DNA of 39,737 bases from Cochliopodium minus (taxonomy: Eukaryota; Discosea; Himatismenida; Cochliopodiidae). The DNA is taken from the NCBI GenBank assembly GCA_024220525.1, contig JAMYWO010000148.1, positions 62,687 to 102,423 on the forward strand. Direction: 5' to 3'. Each line of letters begins with the position of its first letter. The stretch's first letter is position 1. The notes under the pieces are model-generated. The model saw nothing but the letters and a program-made list of their open reading frames with translations. It was not told the DNA's origin and did not search any database. This document shows positions 19,070 to 31,418 of this stretch, in pieces. The translations under genes were made by a program, and so were the position numbers.

Positions 19070-19680
19070 TTAAGAAAATACTTTCTTGAAATAACCAACA
19101 AATCTGTATAGTTTGCATTTGGGATTTACTGGCAATTTAGTGAATTTTCCATCTATATAGCCATATTCTTCATAAAGTTTTTCAACCATTGAAAAAATGA
19201 TAGGTTCATTCCATTTATGATTAAGAAATCTTCCATCAACAACCAGATAAGTGATCAATCTTTTGATCAAGTTCTTGTGTCCAATATATTCTTCTATTTT
19301 TTCTATTTCCTCTTCTTTCAGATTGTAAATCTCTTTATAGCTCAACTCATTCGTTTCTATACGGAACAGATGTTCATATACAAGGACAACATAGTATACC
19401 AATAGCATAATGGATTCATGTTGTAAGTTTAAGAAATGACAATAATCATCACATTCTTTTTTGGCCAAATATGAGGTTTATCATATATTTTGATATATTC
19501 ATGTATTTCTTTATCAAATTCCTTTATTTCAAGAAGACTGCTGTATTGGACCTTTTGAGATGGAGAGAGAATTGATGTTTTAAGAGGATGATCCACCAAA
19601 TAAAATAATTTGGGCCTTAACCTAAATATCGAGCAGATGGAGGAGAATTTTATTTTATTCAGAAAAAAAATATTTTTCAT
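19070..19680 (-). CDS. Protein of unknown function, frameshifted
   Basis: ATG at 19680 opens a frame (MKNIFFLNKIKFSSICSIFR) that runs to 19429. A second frame reads on without a gap from about 19460 to TAA at 19070, through a helical segment (HESIMLLVYYVVLVYEHLF), KEEEIEKIEEYIGHKNLIKR and a basic end (KCKLYRFVGYFKKVFS). The frames meet at AAAAAAG (19456-19462), the same heptamer and register as in the AIG1-like gene, with the second frame at -1. No family is recognised. Either one A of an A7 run is missing, or the ribosome slips here. The Rac fragment lies directly upstream on the same strand. Confidence 0.5.
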
Positions 19681-19699
19681 ATTATAATAGATGTGGATA

Positions 19700-19875
19700 T
19701 TTATGAAGAATACCAAGAAAATATGTGTTGAAGATAGGATAATGGACTCAATTTTTCATAATCCTCTTGTCTTGAAGAATCCAAAATTCCAAGATTTACT
19801 TTTACCATCACATTTACAGATTAATTATCAAATATAACTGATCAATAAGCAAAATTTATCATCTACTCCAACCAA
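19700..19875 (-). pseudogene. Rac GTPase pseudogene fragment
   Basis: About 175 bp match the 5' half of the intact Rac gene at 20045-20635. The shared parts are the TTATTGATCAGTTATA stretch after the P-loop, AATGTGATGG, the region around the switch II codons (GGACAAGAAGATTATGA there, AGACAAGAGGATTATGA here) and CCATTATCCTATC. About 33 bp of the switch I region are deleted, the P-loop Gly-Lys-Thr codons are lost and stops interrupt the frame. It is a non-functional duplicate. Confidence 0.8.
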
Positions 19876-20044
19876 TATAGCATATAAAAAAAAAAATCTC
19901 TTCAAATGTTTAAATTTCATCAATTTTTTTTTATAATTGAAAGGATATGATTGATGAAGGTGATAATTATGAATGAAAAGAATAAATGGTTGAGATATAC
20001 AATTTTTTTAATTTTCTAAATTTTTTTTGTTTTTGTTTATTATT

Positions 20045-20635
20045 TTATAGAATGTTGCATCCTCCATTGCTTTTTTTCTTATCTCCAGAGGATTCAGTCG
20101 GAAATAAGTGAGATCTGATAGCTTCATCAAAAACAAGCTTCAAATTCTTTTGAGTAAGTGCAGAACATTCGATATATTTGATTGCACCAATTTCTTTGGA
20201 CATTGCCAATCCTCTTTCGTATGTGATAGGTGCTGATTTCTTTTCTGCTAATTTTTGGATGGTATTTGGATCATCTCTCAAATCCAATTTGGTTCCAACA
20301 AGAATACATTTGGTATTTGGCATATGAAGTCTTATTTCAGGCATCCATTTTGATTTCACATTATCAAACGAGGTTGGAGAGATCAATGAGAAGCAAATCA
20401 AGAAAACATCTGTTTGTGGATAGGATAATGGTCTCAATTTATCATAATCTTCTTGTCCTGCAGTATCCCAAAGTCCTAAATTGATTGGTTTTCCATCAAC
20501 CATCACATTTGCAGAATAATTATCAAATACTGTTGGAATATATTCTCCTGGAAAAGCATTTGTTGTATAACTGATCAATAAACAGGTTTTACCAACTGCT
20601 CCATCCCCAACAACAACACATTTAACGTTTTGCAT
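20045..20635 (-). CDS. Rac-type Rho GTPase
   Basis: A single uninterrupted 196-codon exon, start ATG at 20635, stop TAA. It has every Rho-family landmark: P-loop GDGAVGKT (10-17, Gly12 intact), switch [14 protein letters not shown] (Thr35), switch [20 protein letters not shown] (Gln61), the [11 protein letters not shown]4 motif followed by the Rho insert, ECSAL, and a C-terminal KKK polybasic run before CNIL, a CAAX box predicted to be geranylgeranylated. Rac cycles between GDP and GTP at the plasma membrane to control actin. It is the only long intronless signalling gene here, and a decayed copy lies beside it, so a retrotransposed or duplicated origin is possible. Confidence 0.95.
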   Translation of the reverse strand: MQNVKCVVVGDGAVGKTCLLISYTTNAFPGEYIPTVFDNYSANVMVDGKPINLGLWDTAGQEDYDKLRPLSYPQTDVFLICFSLISPTSFDNVKSKWMPEIRLHMPNTKCILVGTKLDLRDDPNTIQKLAEKKSAPITYERGLAMSKEIGAIKYIECSALTQKNLKLVFDEAIRSHLFPTESSGDKKKSNGGCNIL

Positions 20636-20944
20636 TTCTAAATTCCCTTCCTTTTTCTCTTCTTTTGTTTTTTTAATTTTATATCATTCAAAGCAAGAAG
20701 AAATCAAAATCAATTTTATTTTATATTATTAATTTCAAAAATAGAAATTTATTATAACAATAACCAAAAATCAAAATATAAATAGAAATTTAAAAACCCA
20801 AAAATAAAAACTGATCAACTTTGCTTTTAACAAATTTAATTTCTTTTACAAATTCAAAGTTTTATTCTTTTTTTTATTTTTTTATAAATTTGTATTTTTT
20901 CATCTTTAAAAATTAAAAAGTGTTTTTTTTTTTAAAAAATAAAA
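20636..20944. promoter_or_regulatory. Rac upstream region
   Basis: About 310 bp between the Rac start codon and the 5S fragment; A/T-rich with no exon. It should hold the Rac promoter, but no specific element can be named. Confidence 0.4.
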
Positions 20945-21021
20945 GTTACAACACTGTGGCTTCGCGTGTAGTCTCCCACCACACTACTAACACAGCTCAA
21001 TGATGTTTAACTTCGCAGATC
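20945..21021 (-). pseudogene. 5'-truncated 5S rRNA copy
   Basis: 77 bp match the 3' two-thirds of the 5S gene at 18664 (GATCTGCGAAGTTAAACATC through CCACAGTGTTGTAAC). The first 41 nt, including the helix I partner, are replaced by about 15 unrelated bases before the conserved flank resumes at about 21036. Without helix I it cannot be a normal 5S rRNA, although the internal control region is intact. Confidence 0.8.
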
Positions 21022-21430
21022 TCACAATTCTTTTGTTTAAAGAAAACTTATATTTGTTGAAGAATTTCTTTGATCTTAAAGAAGAAAAGTCCAAATTTTC
21101 ACAAATTTTTTGGTAAATTTTCATTTTACTAATTAAAATTTATATAAAGTTTCTTCTCAAAGAATATTTTTTTCAACTTTCAACAAGACATATTTAAAAG
21201 GTAAACAAATTCTATTTAAATCCAAGAAAATTTTTCAAAGTATTAAATTTAATTTTTAATAATGAATTGGGAAAGTAATTTAATCATTTTATGTCACGAG
21301 TCCATTTAACAATAATTTAGTTAAAGTATTCTTTTCAAGTGATTTCACATTTCAAATTTGAATAAAATCACTGTAATTGTATGTTGAGAAAATCACCAAA
21401 TTTTGAAATAAGAAAAAATTAAAAAAAAAA

Positions 21431-24400
21431 ATGATCTCTGAGCTCGAAATAAGCTATAGAGCAAATGATGATTATGAAGTATTTAAAAGTGATGATGTTC
21501 CTATGAGAAGATATAACATAGATATTAGAATCTTTAAAAATATATCAATATCTGACATCCACAAGAACGATAATGGAAACAAATATGTAAAATATAAGGT
21601 TATAACTGATTGTGTGACGAATGGAGAAGAATATGAAGAATTAGAAGTAAAAATGGAGAAAAAAATAAAATAAAATATTCCTGTATAACAAGTTATATCC
21701 ATCCATTCTATTATTCTTTTAGATATCTTGTTATATATATTTAACTGATATAATATTTTCAAAAATAATTAAAAACCTTTTGCCTTTAAATAAAGATATG
21801 ATAATTGTCAAATACAAATAATAATAAAAGGAGGAATCTAAATTTAATATTTTTCCTCTTTGCCAATCTGATAGATAATAAAAAATAAAAACATAATCAT
21901 AAAATGTTATGTTCTATCAAAAAACATAATAAATTAAAAAAAAAAAAAATTTAAATTGAATTAATTTTAGGTTTTCCATAGATACAGTGATTTTCACGAA
22001 TTAGATCAAAAATTGAGAAACATGTGTAAGAACAAAAGATTAAATATCTCCTTCCCTAACTTTCCCGAAAAGACCTACTTTGGATCTTATTACTATGACG
22101 TGGAAGGCTATAGAGTGAAAGAGTTCAACAAATATTTCTCGGAGTTGATTAAAAAGGAAGATTTTTTGAAAGATAAAGAACTGTTTAGTACATTGAGTGA
22201 TTTTTTGAGAATGGGAGAAGTAAAAAATTTATTCATTTTTTAATTTTTATTTTATACATTTTTATTTATTTATTTTTATATTTATATTTTTATATTTTAC
22301 AATTTTTATTTTTCATTTTTTATTTTTATTTTAGTTTATTATTTATTTTTTATTTTTTAATTTTTATTTTATTAATTTTGTTGTTTTAACTATTTAATTA
22401 TGTATAGGATTCTGGTGTTAAAATCGAACGAAAAGGTGTCCTGAAAATTACCACTCCTCAAGAAGACTGGGAGGATTTACAAAAAGAAATGAAGAATTTG
22501 GGTAAAAAAAACATATAAAAAATAAAAATAAAAATAAAAATAAAAAATAAATAAAAAATATATTAATAAAATAAAATAAATTAAAAATAAAAATAAAGAG
22601 AATAAAATAATTGATTTGATAAGGAATATCTCCTAAAATTGTTCCTTGGAAGAAACATGTTGTATCTATTTTTGGGTCCACTTCTGCGGGGAAGAGTTCA
22701 TTAACCAATCACATCTTTTCCATGCCCATTAAGGCCTCTTCAGTAGAGCAACAGGACACAGGTGATAAAAATTTTGGAATAAAAAATATAAAATAAAATA
22801 AAATAAAATAAAATAAAATATAAAATGATAATAAAAATAAATCAAATTAAAATTAAAATTAAAATTAAAATTAAAAAATAAAATTAAATAAAATATTTTT
22901 TTTTAATTATTTTTTTTAATTTTTTTTTTAAAGGATTTACCATAGTTGAAGTTGTCAGTGAAAGGAAGTTTAGGATGATGATCAAAAGCCCCAACAAGGA
23001 GTTCCCCGAAATTTCTCCCGAAAAGCTCGACTCACCCATTCCCAAGGGGGAACATCTTCTCTACGACGACGAGAGATACAACAACGTTTTTTGTCACCTC
23101 AAAACCCAAGATACATTAGAAAGGTTCCAAAATAATTTTTTATTTTTTATTTTTTATTTTTCATTTTTATTTTTTATTTTTTTTCTAAATATATAAATTT
23201 TGTCGTTATATTAAATATTATATTTATTTTTTAATTCATTTTTATTTATTTTTATTTTTTAATTTTTAATTTTTCATTTTTTTATTTTAATTTTTTTTTA
23301 CAAATATTAAATAAAATTTTGTCGTTATATTTATTTTTTATTTTAAATTTTTTTAATAAAAATTTTATTTTATCGTATTTATTTATTTTGTTTGATTTGA
23401 CATTTTTATTTTTTAAAAAAAAATTTTTAACATTATTTTTTTATTTATTTTCTCTTATTTTTTTTTAGGTACAAACACCAATTTTTGGAGGTTTTTGAGT
23501 CATTTCAAACTGACAAAAACCTTTGCTCAGTTATCATCAACGAGAAATATTTAAGAGGAACCAAAGAGCAGAAGCAACTCGCCAAATCAATCTTGGTCAT
23601 TGACACTAAAGGTATTTCAACATTTTTTATTTTTATTTTTTCAATAAGAATATAAATTATTTCATTAATTTTATTTTATTTAAATTATGTATTATTAAAA
23701 TTATTTTATTTTTTATTTTTTTCATTGAGAAGAATTTTCAATTATTTTATTTTAAGATTTTTCAGTTCTTTATTAATTATATTTTTATTTCAAAAAAAAC
23801 TTTTTTATTTTCAAAATTTTTTTTTTCAATTTATTTTATTTTATTTTTTTTAATTTAATTTTTTTTATTTTTTATTTCTAAATTTCTCTAAATAGGAATA
23901 GAACACTTCTCCAACGAGAACTCAGGATCCAAAGACGAGTTGAACATGATGAATTTCATCAACGAAGCACGCACCATGAGTTTCATAATTAAAGTGAGCA
24001 GCCAAGTTCTCTACCTCATTCCTTCTCAAAACGTTCGGTTCGTCAAAAACCAAATCACTACTTTTGAATTTGCGATGGTCCATAAAAAAAAATTTTTTTA
24101 TTGTTTTTATTTTTTTTTTTTTTTATCAAATTTAATTTTTTTGTTTTACTTATTTATTGTTTTTTAATAAATTTATTTTATTTTATTATGATTTTTTTAA
24201 AATTTAATTTTTTTTTTTAAACTTTTTTTTACCATCACATATTTTTTATTTTTTCTAATAGTTTTTTTTGGATTATTTGTATAAATAATTTGTTTGAATT
24301 ATAATTATAAATTTTTTGTTATTTTTAGTCTATCTCTTTTTTCTTTTCAATTTTTAAAAATTATCATTAATTTTAAACTTTTTTTTAATATTTTCTTTTA

Positions 24401-25373
24401 AACTTTTTTTTAATATTTTCTTTTAAACTTTTTAATATTTTTTTTTAAACTTTTTAGAGAGGAAATGATTTCATAGATTTCTTCGCAAAGAAATACAAAA
24501 TAAGATCAGAAAACGCCAATGGAAATACTCAATCAGAAACCAAGAACGATGGAGGTGGAGTTGGGATTGATGTTGCTACAATCATGGGAGGAGGTTTGTA
24601 TTCTGCCATCCTAAAAGAAGGTAATTAAAAAATAATATTCAAAATATTTAAAATATTTCACAATCTTTAAATTATAAAATTAAATTTTAAAAAATTATAT
24701 CAAAATTAAAAACTTTTCAAAGGTCTTCGAATTGGAACTAATGCAATTTCGGAAGGTGGAAAGGTGTTTTCTCAAATCTTTCAAAATTATTTCCAGAAAG
24801 AGAACTCCTCAAAGGACCCAAAATTTCACATGTCCAATTTAGTTTGGGTAAAAATCTAAAAATGAAAAAAATAAAATAAAATATATAAAATAAAATAAAA
24901 AAATAAAATAAAAATAAAATAAAAAATAAAAATAAAAATAAAATTTTTTTTAATAGGACAAAGTTGTTTTTGTTCTGACGAAAATTGATGAGATTGTCTC
25001 TGATGAAGAAGATGGCAACAACCTCACAAGTGTTTTTTACGAACTGGGCTGCACTTTGGGAAAATCACTCACCATAGAATGCCCCACCTTCAAAAACTGG
25101 TTGATGATTGGTTTGCCCGAAAAACAAAAAGGCAAAAACAAAATAGAGTGTGGACAGTTAAAGGCTTTGTTTAATTCTTTGATCAAAAGATGTGAATCAA
25201 ACTCTATGAGCAAGAACTTGGATGAGGCTATCATTGGTGCTTGTGATCTTCTTTTGTTGCCTTACAACAGACCCAAAGGGATGTTTACCATCGATTTTTT
25301 TGGGAATAGAGAGAAGTTGTTCAAAAGCATAAAAGAAAAGGCTCAAAAAAGAATGAGTGATTCAATCAATTAA
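21431..25373 (+). CDS. PX domain-dynamin-like GTPase fusion
   Basis: Ten exons join in phase: 21431-21646, 21971-22219, 22408-22501, 22624-22761, 22934-23123, 23469-23611, 23896-24077, 24458-24620, 24723-24847, 24957-25373, giving 638 residues; ATG follows an A run. Residues 1-155 form a PX domain with the hallmark VFHRYSDFHELDQKL and the proline-containing loop before FPEKTYFG; PX domains bind phosphoinositides on endosomes. Next comes a large GTPase: P-loop GSTSAGKSS (204-212), a downstream Thr as G2 candidate (DTGFTIVEV), G3 LVIDTKGI (339-346) and G4 FVLTKIDEI (505-513). The GTPase domain is long, with a 100-residue insert between G2 and G3 and a Gly-rich segment (GGGVGIDVATIMGGGLYSAI) between G3 and G4. 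Spacing and the ARTMSFIIKV..LIPSQN stretch after G3 recall dynamin-type GTPases. Likely a membrane-recruited GTPase acting in trafficking. Confidence 0.82.
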
Positions 25374-25521
25374 ATAAATATTATTAAAAAAAGTCTGTTT
25401 ATAAAGATTGAGTTTTTTGCAAAAATTGGGTGATGATAAAGCTTCTATTGAAAACAAATAATTTTACTGAGAACAAATAACAAAATAATATTAAAGGTTT
25501 AAACAATTTATTTAGAGATTC

Positions 25522-26827
<1,306 letters not shown>

Positions 26828-27265
26828 TTATTTGTTCTCTTTATCCTTATCTTCTGTTGTTTGAGCATTTGTTGCAACAACTTTAGGTTCTCTTATCAAG
26901 GACAATTTATAAAGGCTAGATTTCAAAAAAAAATAAAAAAATGTAAAAGGGTTAAAACAAAGAAAGAAATATATGTTCACCTATCTTCATCATTGTAAGG
27001 GAGTTGGTGAAGATAAGATCCCAATCGTTCATTATATTCTACAAATTTATAAATTAAAAATAAAATTAAAAAAAAATTAAAATCCTTGATATTCTTTTAC
27101 CTATGTTGTAAGGAGTTTGTTGGTACTGGTTTATTTCGGAGATGACGTTGTGATTGAGCTCCTGTTTGGCAAAGTTGATGTATTTGACATCTTTTTTGAC
27201 GACAAAGTCTTGGTTACCTTCTTCAATGAAGGTGAGATCAGTCAAATATACACCTAATAAAAAAT

Positions 27266-27297
<32 letters not shown>

Positions 27298-29553
27298 CTA
27301 AAAACTTAAATTTCTCACCTAAAAATGGAATACATGGAGGGTTTGCATTACGTAGAGATGTTCTGTAGTTAGTGTAAGATTGGGAGCTTTTGATGAGATT
27401 TTTTAAAGTCTCTATGTTGTTGGTGGTCTCTTGGGAAATTGCTGAAAAAGTGTTTTTAAGGCGATGAATAGAAGAGTTGTTCAAAGCAGAAATGAACCCA
27501 AAAAGACTAAAGAATATTTATTTTTTAATTTTAATTTTAATTTTAATGTCATTTTTATTTATATTTTAGTTTTATTGATTATTTTGTAATTACATATTTT
27601 TTTGGTTAATTTTTTAATATTTTTTCATTTGAATATTTATTTTAATTAATAATTTGAATATTTATTTTAATTCAAAATTTATATTTATTTTTAATTTTAA
27701 TTTATATTTTAGTTTTTTTTTTTAATTATACTTTTTTTTTTTTACCTTTGGTAATTATTTAATTTTTTGAGATGAAGTGCGATGTTGATAAGTTTGGTGA
27801 GAGTCTTGGCACGATCTTTGGAATCCTTTTCCCACAAAATCAAACTACAAACCCACTGAGTGATTGCATTACTTCTAGCTATCATTCTGTGGATGTTGGG
27901 TGATCTAAAAAAAAAAAAATTAATTAATAATATATGAAATAAAATAATAATAATAAAAAATATTTCAAAAAAAAAAAAAATTGATTTGACCTGTATTTAA
28001 ATTTGTCTTTACTCCATGCTTGATTTAATAATTCAATAGCCTAAATAAAAAATTTAATTTTTTATTGTTTAAAATTTATTTTTTTTTTAAATTTTTTAAA
28101 AAAGGTATTTACTTCTATTTTGGTGTAGATTGAATTATCAATGTATGTGAGTTGTCTTGCGATTTCCTCTTCACTAAAAAGAAAAAGAATTTTGGAAGGA
28201 GAAATTGTCATTTTTGGCTCTTTTTTTTTAAAAAATAAAAATAAATTAAAATTGAAAAAAAATATCAAATAAAAAAAATAATGTATAATCTTACCAAATT
28301 CGATATTTAATTGTTGATTCATGTTTTGTTCACTTCCCAACCTTCTGTTCTCTATCATATTTGAAATACTAACAAAAAATGAATGTGATATTAATTTATA
28401 ATTTTTAATATTTTAATTTTTTTATAATTTATTTTTAAATTTTATTTTTTATTTTTTTTTAATTTATTTTTTTATTTTTTATTTTTTATTTTTTATTTTT
28501 TATTTTTTATTTTTTATTTTTTATTTTTTATTTTTTATTTTTTTATTAATTTTATTAATTTTATTAATTTTATTAATTTTATTAATTTTATCAATTTTAT
28601 TTATTTTTTATTTTTTATTAATTTTATTAATTTTATTAATTTTATTTTTTATTTTTTATTTTTTTATTTTTTATTTTTTTATTTTTTATTAATTTTAATT
28701 TTATTAATTTTATTAATTTTATTTTTTATTTTTTTATTTTTTATTTTTTATTTTTTATTTTATTTTTTTTTATTTTTTTATTTTTTTTTATTTTGATTTT
28801 TACTTGTTTGCAATTACTGCGATACCCTTTTGGTTTTTGAGTTCATTAAGGAAAGACAAGAGGTCATTAACGAGTCGCGAGTCTTGTGCAAAATCATTGA
28901 ACTGGGTGTCTGTCCAATGTTTCAAAACATTAACCACTCTAATTTGAATTTGTAATTTGTTTTTGCTGTCTTTTTCTGGTACATCATATCTTTTTTTTAA
29001 AACGAAATAAAAAAATTAAAAAAATAAAAAAAAATGAAAAATAAAAAATAAAAAATATTGAAATAAAAAATAAAAAATATTGAAATAAAAAATAAATTAA
29101 AAATAAAATAAATGAAAAATGAAAAATGAAAAATGAAAAATAAAATTAATAAAAATAAAATAATAAATTCAAAAATTACCTTTCCTTTAATTTTGAAAAT
29201 AAAATTTCTGGTGTTGTGAATGAACGATAGGTCTGTGCAAAAGTTTTCAACATCTTCAAATCTAATTTATTAAATTTTCATAATTTTTTTTTTAGATAAA
29301 TTCACAAAAAAAAATTGTTTTATTTTAAAGAAATTTTTTTTTTTTTTTTTTTACCATTAAATTCTTTACTGGTCAATTTCTCAACTATTTTGTTGAAAGA
29401 TCCGCTCTTCAATTTTCCATCTTGCATATAAAAATTGTCCTCGTTGGTTTCTTCTTCCCAAATATTAATATCCTTCATACCTAAACAAATAAAAAAAAGG
29501 TAAAAAAAAATGAAAGAAAATAAAAATAAAAATAAAATAAAAATTAAAATAAT

Positions 29554-29584
<31 letters not shown>

Positions 29585-31330
29585 TAAAAATAAAAATAAA
29601 AATAAAAATAAAAATAAAAATTAAAAATGAATATTAATTAAAAAAATGAAAATAATTTTTTATTTTACCATAATCTTTAAATAACTCTTTTTCTTCGGGA
29701 ATTTTTGGTAAAGGTTTGAAAAAAGCGTTTTTCAAGATGTTGGATGCGATTTTGCTCTCTTCTGGGCTGACTTCTACCATCTTGTTCTCCACCTCTGAGA
29801 TGTGGGACTCCGACAAAGAAACGCTCACTTCCAACAACCTCGTTACTTTTTTGGTTACAACTTCCAAGCCTTTTTGAAAAATAAAAATAAAAATAAAAAA
29901 TAAAAATATGAAAATACAAAAATATAAAAATATAAAAATAAAAAATGTAAAACTTCCAACCTTTATTGAAAAAAAAAAAGAAAATCAAAAAAAAAAATTA
30001 ATAAATATAAATAAAAAATAAAAGATTAAAAAAGTTTTTTTTACATTTTTTGAGTTCGGGTACAGGAGGTATTTTATTGTTTTCTAACGATTCGCTGTAG
30101 TTTTGTAGTTTCAACAAAGATGCTTTCTTCCCTTCTTCGATCAACTGTTGGTAATCTTTCTTCGTTTCAGAGAGGAGGTTCATCAAGTTTTGTTGGAGGT
30201 TAGAATGGGTCAGAGAAAGATCAGTTTCTTTGATGCTGTCTTCAAAAGTTGCCCATAACTGAGAACTAGATGTTGCAGCTGTTTTTACCTAAAAATAAAA
30301 TAAATTTTGAGGTTTTTTTAACAATAACAAATTGTTAATTTTATTTTTGTATTTTTATAACTTTACATTTATAATTTTTAATGTTAATTTTATTATTTTA
30401 TAATTTATAATTTATATTTTTTATAATTTATTTCTCTTTATAAATAAATACTCACATCTTCTATTATATCTTGTGGATTACACAATGGATATTGATACTC
30501 TTCGATGATCCTTGTTGAACTGATGAGAGAAGAAACAGATGCGGCAGCTATCTGGGCCAAATTTCCTTTGCTGATGATATTATCTCCTATTCCATTGTTC
30601 TTATGCTCCAATAAAGAAGTGATAGATTTATCCATTGTCTTTGCAATCGAGAAGAATTGTATCTCTGTAGTATCATCTGCCCAGCTTGAATTATTTTCAG
30701 ATAGATACATCATCGCATCTACCATCTGGAAGATGGAGTTTCTTATTGTATTGGAGGCTGTCAAAACTTTTTTATATGTTCCAATATCGACCTAATCAAA
30801 AATATAAAATTTTTTTTGGATTAGGATTTCAATTGAATTTAATATAAAGATTATTATTGCAATTTTGATGTTATTTGATTGGTATGAGCATAAAATTTTT
30901 GAATATGTTGTAATTGAATGGAAATATCAACTTTCATCAAATCTGATAGTTGATGTGAGGAAATATTATTTCTTACTGTTTGTGATTCGGTAACAATTTT
31001 GATCATAGATTTGATTATTTCGGAGCTTATTGAAGCATATTCAGAAGTTCTTTTCAATAAATTTTTAACATATCTATAATTTGTGGTTGTCATCGATGCT
31101 TTGACATCTTCTTGCATAATATTGGTAGTATTGCTCAATTCATTCAATACCTTTTCCAATCCTTCTTTATTTTCAGATTTGGTGCTTTTTTCTTTCATCA
31201 AACCTGCAACTGATCCCAATTGTTTGTTCCCGTTCAATATCTTCTTCATCAATCCGATTATGATTTTGGATGTTTCCTCATCTGTCATATCCTTCTTTTC
31301 AGTAGGTATGGTAAATTCTAATACACTCAT
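26828..31330 (-). CDS. Ras guanine nucleotide exchange factor (RasGEF_N + CDC25 domain)
   Basis: Start ATG at 31330, stop TAA at 26828-26830, about sixteen exons joining in phase. The N-terminal third (31330 to about 29.7 kb) is all-helical with no named domain (for example MTDEETSKIIIGLMKK and ISSEIIKSMIKIV). The RasGEF_N (REM) module follows: KSGSFNKIVEKLTSKE, TFAQTYRSFTTPEILFSKL, RYDVPEKDS, VVNVLKHW. The catalytic domain has the expected blocks: [90 protein letters not shown] and LYKLSLIREPK. It would load GTP on a Ras-type GTPase. The first exon could read on to a stop near 30855, but splicing from ATGAAA|GTTGAT to GATTAG|GTCGAT gives the long protein. One intron (28.37-28.80 kb) is a TTTTTA-type repeat. 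Confidence 0.88.
28440..28800. repeat. TTTTTA/TTTTATTAA simple repeat inside a RasGEF intron
   Basis: About 360 bp of TTTTTA, TTTTATTAA and related units fill the intron between the REM exon and the first CDC25 exon. The exons on both sides join in phase across it (CA|T), so the tract does not break the gene. Confidence 0.9.
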
Positions 31331-31418
31331 ATAAAAGGGTTAAAATCAATTTTTTTTAATAAAAATTAATAATGAAATGAAATGAAATGATGAAATGATA
31401 TGAATAAAATTGAAGATT

